In this document: positions 16,474 to 21,372 of the stretch, piece by piece
Position numbering within the stretch: position 1 is the first letter of the stretch
Layout of the letters: each line of letters starts with the position of its first letter
NCBI GenBank assembly: GCA_039184415.1
Contig: JBCDBB010000060.1
Span: 1-21,372, forward strand
Reading direction: 5' to 3'
DNA from: JANSYP01 sp039184415
GTDB lineage: Bacteria; Pseudomonadota; Alphaproteobacteria; Rhodobacterales; Rhodobacteraceae
Length of the DNA: 21,372 bases
The notes under the pieces: generated by a model
Told to the model about the DNA's origin: nothing
The model's database searches: none
Seen by the model: only the letters and a program-made list of their open reading frames with translations
Made by a program: the position numbers and the translations under genes

Positions 16474-17364
16474 GTGCCGAAGATTCTTCTTCTTGTTCTC
16501 CTTGGATTTCTCTGGAGTGTGCGTTTGTCGGCCATCAAGGCAGCCGGGCTTGCAGGCATTCCGGTCTATGTGCTCGTTGCCGTTGCCGCGCTCGGTATCG
16601 CGGTTTTCTTTTCGATACGCGCCGCCTGGACCCGCGACTGGCCGCCATTCAAACGCGATGTTCTCATCTTTTATGTGCTCAGCGGCGCGCTCGGCTTTCT
16701 CGCGCCATTTGCGCTTGAGAGCGCCGTCGCGCCGAACTTGCCGGTCTTCCTTTTCATGGTCATCATCGCGACCATGCCTCTTGTCACGCTGGGACTTTCG
16801 ATCCTTGTCGGCAGCGAACAATTGCGCGCAATTCCGGCACTTTCCGTGGCCATGGGGTTTGCAGGCGCCGTCGCGATCCTGTGGGATACGGCGCGCGCCG
16901 ATCCGTCGGGTGCGCTGAGCGTTTGGCGGGTCGTCACAGCCTTCGGTGTCCCGCTGCTCTATGCACTCAACACCGTCTTCGTGGCCACGCGCTGGCCGCC
17001 CATCGCCGGTCCGGTTCACGTGGCCCACGCTCAGGCACTGATCGTCGCTACCACCGCCTTGATTGGGAGCGCGGCGACCGGAGTCCTCGCCGAATGGCGG
17101 CTTGTTGCGCTCGATCTGTCGTCCGTCGGATTAATCATCTTTGGCGAGGGCCTGGCGCTGCTCGTATACCTGAGGATCGCGCGCGACCACGGCGCAACCT
17201 ACGTCTCGTTCGCGAACTATGTAGCGATGGTGTTTGCCGCCATCCTAGGGGTGGTCTGGTTTGGCGATCAACTGACCGCGCGCTCCATAGGCGCGGCGCT
17301 TGTGATCGTCGCTGCCGTTGCCCTCTATCAGCGGTCTGGCCGGAAGACAGCCATTCGGGGCTAG
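16474..17364 (+). CDS. DMT/EamA-family transporter
   Basis: Inner-membrane protein of 296 aa in the drug/metabolite transporter superfamily, with about ten predicted hydrophobic segments forming two EamA-like halves (roughly 1-140 and 150-290). The C-terminal segment YVSFANYVAMVFAAILGVVWFGDQ is the typical second-repeat signature. GTG at 16474 is preferred over GTG at 16456 because GGGAG lies 8 nt before it and the protein then begins directly with the first membrane segment. Such proteins export amino acids, metabolites or drugs. Its upstream SoxR box suggests past or present induction by redox-cycling compounds. It is transcribed against aapM (56 bp between stops) and looks like an independent unit inside the regulon. 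Confidence 0.87.
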   Translation: MPKILLLVLLGFLWSVRLSAIKAAGLAGIPVYVLVAVAALGIAVFFSIRAAWTRDWPPFKRDVLIFYVLSGALGFLAPFALESAVAPNLPVFLFMVIIATMPLVTLGLSILVGSEQLRAIPALSVAMGFAGAVAILWDTARADPSGALSVWRVVTAFGVPLLYALNTVFVATRWPPIAGPVHVAHAQALIVATTALIGSAATGVLAEWRLVALDLSSVGLIIFGEGLALLVYLRIARDHGATYVSFANYVAMVFAAILGVVWFGDQLTARSIGAALVIVAAVALYQRSGRKTAIRG

Positions 17365-17420
17365 ACGCGTGGCGGGGCCTCGTGCCGTGGATCACCCAGG
17401 ATGGGGTGCACATGCGCCCT

Positions 17421-18512
17421 TCAACGCTCCTGCACCTTCATGCGATCTTTCAGGTACTCGCCGTATTGGCCCAGAGAGAACAGGAAGATCCAGTAGATCG
17501 CCCCCACGAATACCCAGACCTCGATATAGTAGGGCGCCCATTCGCCGGTGCCGAAGGCAGCCTTTGCCGAGGCCAGGATATCGAAGAATCCGATGATGAT
17601 GACGATTGCGGTTTCCTTGAATGTCACCACGACCATGTTGATGGTCGAAGGCAGGGCGTGGCGGAATACCTGTGGCAGCACGATCCGGAACATGACCTGC
17701 CAATAGCTGAGCCCGAGCGCCATCCCCGCCTCGAACTGTCCCTTGGGGATCGCCTGGAAGCCGCCGCGGAACACCTCCGCCTGGTAGCAGGCGAAGAAGA
17801 GCGCGAAGGCGATGATCACCCGCCAGATCTTGTCCCCTTCCAGCCAGGACGGCAGCAGGATCGGGACCACCACCGCCGCGGTGAAAAGTGTGGTCAGGAG
17901 CGGCAGGGAGCGGATGAAATCGATAAGAAGCGTCGCAAATAGGCGTACGACCGGCATCTCGGAACGCCGCATCAGCGCCAGCCCCAGACCCATCGGCATG
18001 CCCAGGATCACGACGGACGCGAAAAGGAACAGGGTCAGAGACAACCCGCCCCAACCGTCGGTCGTCACCTGCTGGAGACCCAGCAGGCTGCCTTCCATCA
18101 AGAGGTAGTAGGTTGCGAAGCCCACGATCCAAAGCGTTGCCAGACGTTTCGCGGACCAGGCCTGGGGGAAGCAGGACAGAACCACCGTGAGGATGATCGC
18201 GAGGCAGGCCAGCGTAGACCGCCAGTGCTGGTCATAGGGGTAGAGGCCGAAAAGGATCAGACGGTGCCGCGCATCGATCACCGACCAGCAGGCGCCGGCA
18301 TTCGCCGCCTCGCAGAGGACCACGTTTTCCTCGGTCCAGACTGCGCGGAAGACGCCCCAGTCGAGGATCATCCAGCCCAGATAGAGCAGGACCCCGAAGA
18401 CTATAACCGAGATCAGACTGTCGGTCGTTGTGTGGAACGCACGGCGCTTCACCGTATGGATCAGTTCGTGCAGGCGCGACGGCGGGGCGGAGATGTCGGT
18501 CGTTACAGCCAT
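17421..18512 (-). CDS. aapM: Amino-acid ABC transporter permease (AapM type)
   Basis: Inner-membrane permease of 363 aa, the size of AapM/BztC-like permeases, longer than HisM because of extra membrane segments at the N-terminus. The HisMQ-type core lies in the C-terminal half, with the cytoplasmic ATPase-contact (EAA) loop EAGMALGLSYWQVMFRIVLP at about 261-280. A periplasmic region with CEAANAGACWSVIDARHR near 83-100 separates early membrane segments, as in AapM. It starts one base before the aapQ stop, so the two are translationally coupled and should form a heterodimer. Confidence 0.93.
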   Translation of the reverse strand: MAVTTDISAPPSRLHELIHTVKRRAFHTTTDSLISVIVFGVLLYLGWMILDWGVFRAVWTEENVVLCEAANAGACWSVIDARHRLILFGLYPYDQHWRSTLACLAIILTVVLSCFPQAWSAKRLATLWIVGFATYYLLMEGSLLGLQQVTTDGWGGLSLTLFLFASVVILGMPMGLGLALMRRSEMPVVRLFATLLIDFIRSLPLLTTLFTAAVVVPILLPSWLEGDKIWRVIIAFALFFACYQAEVFRGGFQAIPKGQFEAGMALGLSYWQVMFRIVLPQVFRHALPSTINMVVVTFKETAIVIIIGFFDILASAKAAFGTGEWAPYYIEVWVFVGAIYWIFLFSLGQYGEYLKDRMKVQER

Positions 18513-18513
18513 G

Positions 18514-19671
18514 TCAGTGCGCTTTCAGTTGCAGCCGGCTGTTCAGCCAGTTGGTGAAAATCGCGATCGAGAAATTCACGAGCAGGAAGGCGCCCATCAG
18601 AAGTGCGATCAATTCTAGCGTCTGCCCCGACTGCGTAATCGAGTTCGAGACGATGTAGAAAAGATCGCTGAAGCCGATGGCGATGCCTATCGTTGTCGCC
18701 TTCATGATAAAGATCCACTGATTGCCGAGCGGCGGTACGATGGAACGCAACGCCATGGGAACCTTGATCCGGCTCCAGATCGCTCCTTGCGACAGACCAA
18801 GCGCTTCACCAGCTTCCACAAGTCCCTTGGGCACTTCGTTTAGACCGCCCCGCACGACCTCGGCGATGTAGGCACTGCCATACATGGTGATTGCGACGAT
18901 CATCGCGCAAAGCTCTACCGATACGGTGACACCACCCTGAAAGCGCAACCCTTGGAGCGACGGTATGGAGAAGAGGCTCTCGCCGGCCGGATGGAACATC
19001 ACCGCCGCGGCGAATGCGATGACGGCCGAGCCACCGATCCAGGCCATGAGGCCCTTCATCAGGCTTGTCCGGCGCCAGATGATCAGAAGGACCGCCAAAA
19101 GAATTGAAACAAGTAGAATCCCCAGGGCCACGCCGGGGGTCACATTCAGACCGGGAAGCTTGATGCCCCGGTTCGACAGAAAGATCGCGTCACCTATCGT
19201 GTAGGCTTGCCGAGGACCGGGGAAGTGGATCAGAACGGCGTACAGAAAGATTGCCTGCAGGATCAGCGGGATGTTCCGGAAGACCTGAACGTAGACTGTC
19301 GCCGCGGTCTTGATCGCCAAGTTTGACGCGTCCCGTCCGGTCCCGATGATGAAGCCGAAAATGGTCGACAGGAAGATACAGATGAAGCCCACGAACATGG
19401 TGTTCATCAGGCCGATCAGGAGCGTCTTCCAGTAGGGATCGTTGATCGAACGGTCGATGAGGGAAAAGGAGTAGTCCCACCCCGTCGAACGTTCCAGGAA
19501 CCCGAACCCGTTGGTGATGCCAAGCGCGGTGAGGTTGATCTGTGCGCTGCGAACCGCGCCCCAGATCACGATGATCGTGACGCCCAGGAGCACAGTCTGG
19601 ATGATGATTTTACGCAGTCTAGCACGCGCTCGAAGGTCTTCGGCGCTGCCTGTCGCCATGGCAGAAGTCAT
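18514..19671 (-). CDS. aapQ: Amino-acid ABC transporter permease (AapQ type)
   Basis: Inner-membrane permease of 385 aa, matching AapQ/BztB in length. The first hydrophobic segment (about 24-42) is followed by a large periplasmic part containing WDYSFSLIDRSINDPYWKTLLIGLMNT-like residues, then the HisMQ core with the ATPase-contact loop EAGEALGLSQGAIWSRIKVP at 286-305. AAGGGG lies 6 nt before the chosen ATG; an internal ATG five codons later is less well placed. It follows aapJ after 72 bp that contain a strong hairpin, and pairs with aapM. Family members carry polar amino acids such as glutamate, aspartate, glutamine or broad L-amino-acid sets. Confidence 0.93.
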   Translation of the reverse strand: MTSAMATGSAEDLRARARLRKIIIQTVLLGVTIIVIWGAVRSAQINLTALGITNGFGFLERSTGWDYSFSLIDRSINDPYWKTLLIGLMNTMFVGFICIFLSTIFGFIIGTGRDASNLAIKTAATVYVQVFRNIPLILQAIFLYAVLIHFPGPRQAYTIGDAIFLSNRGIKLPGLNVTPGVALGILLVSILLAVLLIIWRRTSLMKGLMAWIGGSAVIAFAAAVMFHPAGESLFSIPSLQGLRFQGGVTVSVELCAMIVAITMYGSAYIAEVVRGGLNEVPKGLVEAGEALGLSQGAIWSRIKVPMALRSIVPPLGNQWIFIMKATTIGIAIGFSDLFYIVSNSITQSGQTLELIALLMGAFLLVNFSIAIFTNWLNSRLQLKAH

Positions 19672-19695
19672 GAAGTGCCCCTTGCGATCAAAGGT

Positions 19696-19723
19696 GGCCG
19701 CCCGATACTCACATCGAGCGGCC
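19696..19723 (-). repeat. Intercistronic stem-loop between aapJ and aapQ
   Basis: On the minus strand GGCCGCTCGAT-6 nt-ATCGGGCGGCC forms an 11-bp stem with one G-U pair and loop GTGAGT, starting 20 nt after the aapJ stop. No T-run follows, so it is unlikely to be a full terminator. In periplasmic-binding-protein operons such hairpins protect the upstream mRNA end from 3' exonucleases and raise the binding protein above its permeases, which fits this position. Confidence 0.7.
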
Positions 19724-19743
19724 CAGGGAGGAAAGCGGTTCGC

Positions 19744-20778
19744 CTAGTCGAGGATCGGAGCGTAGAGAACGCCTCCGTGGCTCCACAGATTGTTCAATCC
19801 GCGGTCGAGCTTGTAGGGGCTTTCCGAGCCGAGATTGCGATCATAGATTTCTGCGAAATTGCCGACCTCGGCGATCATTTCGCGCGCCCAGGTGTCGCGA
19901 AGCCCGAGCCGCTCCCCCATGCCGGGTTCCGAACCGAGAAGCCGTGCGACGCGCGGATTTGGCGGGTTGGCTGCCATCTCTTCGACATTGGCCGCCGTGA
20001 CCCCCTCTTCTTCCGCGATCAGGAGCGCGGCCAGCATCCAGTTGACGACATCGACGAAGTCTTCGTCGCCCTGGCGCATAGCCGCTGAGATGGGCTCCGA
20101 CGAAAGCTGATCGCTCAGAATGATGTGGGCGTCCGGATTGTCGATTTCCGTGGCGCGCAGAACCGCGAGGTTCGGACCCCAACCGGCGAAGGCATCGCAG
20201 CGGTTCGCCAGATAGGCGGCGCGGAGTTCTGCAGCACTCTCGTAGGATACCATTGTGTGTTCGACGCCGAGCGTGGACAGGTAGTTTGCCGCGATCCGCT
20301 CGATCGTCGTGCCGGCCTCTACGCAGATGGTTCCACCGTCGAGCCCGGTCGCCTCGGTCACACCCAGATCGCCATGGGCCATGAACTGTGTGCCACCGAA
20401 AAAGTAGGGCAGGCTGAACTGGAGACCGAGTTCGGTGTCGCGCCCCATGGTCCAGCCGGTCGCTTTGATGATGAGATCAACATCTCCCGACTGCAGGGCT
20501 GGAAAGCGCTGCGCCCAGCTGAGCGGCACAATCTGAACGGCCGTCGGATCTCCCAATATGGCGGTCGTCAAGGCCCGGCAGAGGTCGATATCCAGGCCGC
20601 GCCATTCGTTCTGATCGTTTACCTCGACAAAGCCGAAATAGCTCCCGTTGTGACCCGAACACAGAAGCGTCCCACGCTCCTTGATCTGCTCAACTGTAGC
20701 GCTTTCTGCAGCTCCGATCGTTGGGGCCACGGCGATGGCCGCAACCACGACGGCGGCCTTTGAGAGTTTCTCGAACAT
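19744..20778 (-). CDS. aapJ: Periplasmic amino-acid-binding protein (AapJ type)
   Basis: Solute-binding protein of 344 aa. The start at 20778 is chosen because GGTGAGG lies just upstream and the protein then opens with a signal peptide: MFEKLSK, a hydrophobic stretch to about residue 20, and a likely cleavage after GAA (24). A longer upstream frame adds only non-family sequence. Family features are the GLDIDLCRA segment at 61-69 and RFPALQSGDVDLII at 91-104. The late GVTAANVEEMAANP and NLWSHGGVLYAPILD at the C-terminus are typical of AapJ/BztA. It would bind a polar amino acid in the periplasm for AapQM, powered by AapP. It should be the most highly expressed gene of the set. Confidence 0.94.
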   Translation of the reverse strand: MFEKLSKAAVVVAAIAVAPTIGAAESATVEQIKERGTLLCSGHNGSYFGFVEVNDQNEWRGLDIDLCRALTTAILGDPTAVQIVPLSWAQRFPALQSGDVDLIIKATGWTMGRDTELGLQFSLPYFFGGTQFMAHGDLGVTEATGLDGGTICVEAGTTIERIAANYLSTLGVEHTMVSYESAAELRAAYLANRCDAFAGWGPNLAVLRATEIDNPDAHIILSDQLSSEPISAAMRQGDEDFVDVVNWMLAALLIAEEEGVTAANVEEMAANPPNPRVARLLGSEPGMGERLGLRDTWAREMIAEVGNFAEIYDRNLGSESPYKLDRGLNNLWSHGGVLYAPILD

Positions 20779-20793
20779 CCGATCCTCACCTGT

Positions 20794-20812
20794 TGTATTG
20801 TATATCAGCACA
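20794..20812 (-). promoter_or_regulatory. Operator-like site, copy 3 (aapJ leader)
   Basis: Reads TGTGCTGATATACAATACA on the minus strand: TGT-N13-ACA, fitting the shared motif. It ends 15 bp before the aapJ ATG, between the proposed promoter and the ribosome-binding site, a position that suits repression rather than activation. It also overlaps a second near-palindrome, CAGCACA-TT-TGTGTTG at 20806-20821 (one mismatch in seven pairs). Confidence 0.55.
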
Positions 20813-20827
20813 TTTGTGTTGCCATAG

Positions 20828-20856
20828 AGAATGACAATCGAGGTGATCTGAGTCAA
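20828..20856 (-). promoter_or_regulatory. Possible aapJ promoter
   Basis: Minus-strand -35 TTGACT (20856-20851), a 17-nt spacer and a weak -10 CATTCT (20833-20828), placing the transcript start near 20821. The operator-like site would then lie about 9 to 28 nt downstream of the start point. Only the -35 is a good match. Confidence 0.35.
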
Positions 20857-21269
20857 CATCAAGCTTTTTACAGACCGTGAGATTGCGCCCTGGGTTTCAG
20901 GAAACACGATCGGAGATCCGCGACCTTCTGGAGTTAACTGGCTGTAAAAAAGCGAAAAGTGGGAGTTTTCGTGTTGGCGCTAGACCGGCTACTGCGCCAT
21001 TATTGGAGAACGCTCGCCGAAACGATGCCGCGTTTTGCAGCACGTCGCCCAAGCAACCAGCAATCCAAATAAACGCACAGGCTTCTGTGTGCATTCCAGT
21101 GTGATGCGCAGAGCGAAGACACAAACAGCTCCGAGGAGACATTCGCGTGCGCCGGTCCGATTGCGACCATGTCAATCATCGAACAAAGAAAAAATGGACG
21201 GTTTCGACCCGAACAATGGAACTGCCAGTCCAGCCTCATTCTTTTTCGTTGTCATCGAGTGTGCGCTAG
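20857..21269. other. Intergenic stretch upstream of the aapJ promoter
   Basis: About 410 bp with lower apparent GC than its surroundings and no recognisable gene on either strand; the open frames present resemble no family. A 6-bp inverted repeat CGAAAA-GTGGGAG-TTTTCG is at 20953-20971. The stretch separates the regulon from the insertion sequence at the right edge. Confidence 0.5.
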
Positions 21270-21372
21270 GTGTTTGATCCCACGGTTTGATGGTGTGATC
21301 CATTCGTTGGAATGGAAGGAGGCACTATGGGACAGGTTCGTCACGGGAGCGCCACGACCACGCACGCCGTCC
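21270..21372 (+). mobile_element. Left end of an IS481-family insertion sequence (cut by the window)
   Basis: The element's transposase start is recognisable (see next entry). The preceding leader, about 57 bp beginning TGTTTGATCCCACGG, is compatible with an IS481-type end starting TGT, but the outer boundary is a guess because the other end is not in the window. Its presence shows that mobile DNA adjoins the transporter genes. Confidence 0.55.
21327..21372 (+). CDS. IS481-family transposase, N-terminal fragment
   Basis: Fifteen codons are visible before the window ends: MGQVRHGSATTTHAV. This is the conserved opening of many IS481-family DDE transposases (MGQVLHGSATTT-x-A-V-R-R...), which lead into a helix-turn-helix. 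AAGGAGG lies 4 nt before the ATG. Whether the gene is complete cannot be seen. Confidence 0.75.
   Translation, partial: MGQVRHGSATTTHAV

Noticed and set aside
16077..16718. 213-codon plus-strand open frame
   Set aside because: It is antisense to the broken soxR and out of frame with the DMT gene; its residues show no family pattern.
20779..20907. N-terminal extension of the aapJ frame
   Set aside because: It would run through the operator-like site and bury the signal peptide; the ATG at 20778 has a good ribosome-binding site.

Overview
The window is GC-rich and tightly packed, with short gaps and frequent 4-nt start/stop overlaps. The gene set (an AapJQMP-type amino-acid ABC transporter, hydantoinase/5-oxoprolinase pairs, a cytoplasmic BisC-like molybdoenzyme, a PrpE-like acyl-CoA synthetase) points to an alphaproteobacterium, most probably Rhodobacterales. 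That placement comes from gene content and protein style only.

Layout. A minus-strand catabolic operon runs from about 9.27 kb down to 0.3 kb: FAD amine/amino-acid oxidoreductase, hyuA, hyuB, short-chain dehydrogenase, PrpE-like acyl-CoA synthetase, RidA-family protein, and the transporter ATPase aapP. A rhodanese gene diverges from it at 9.39 kb and converges on an IclR-family regulator (10.57-9.80 kb). The regulator lies directly downstream of a BisC-like molybdopterin oxidoreductase (12.91-10.60 kb, minus). Diverging from that gene is a plus-strand operon: PLP-dependent C-S lyase (MetC-like), a glyoxalase-3-type VOC protein and a persulfide-dioxygenase-like metallo-hydrolase (12.99-15.73 kb). 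Next come a broken soxR gene, a recognisable SoxR box and a DMT/EamA transporter (15.9-17.4 kb). The transporter core aapJ-aapQ-aapM is on the minus strand at 20.78-17.42 kb. The right edge cuts the start of an IS481-type transposase.

How it fits together. Read by eye, the same sequence, TGTkCTGwTAT-N5-ACr, occurs in the control regions of the oxidoreductase/rhodanese pair, the molybdoenzyme/C-S-lyase pair and aapJ, and just upstream of the iclR gene. In two of these places it sits exactly 32 nt upstream of an identical AATATTGACACG block holding a -35 hexamer. This suggests one regulon, probably run by the IclR protein. It would join an amino-acid importer, a ring-opening ATP-dependent hydrolase, oxidases, a possible S-oxide reductase, a C-S beta-lyase and sulfane-sulfur oxidation. 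The most economical reading is catabolism of an imported sulfur-containing (perhaps S-oxidised or cyclised) amino acid, ending in pyruvate or a short acyl-CoA plus sulfite. The substrate cannot be named from sequence.
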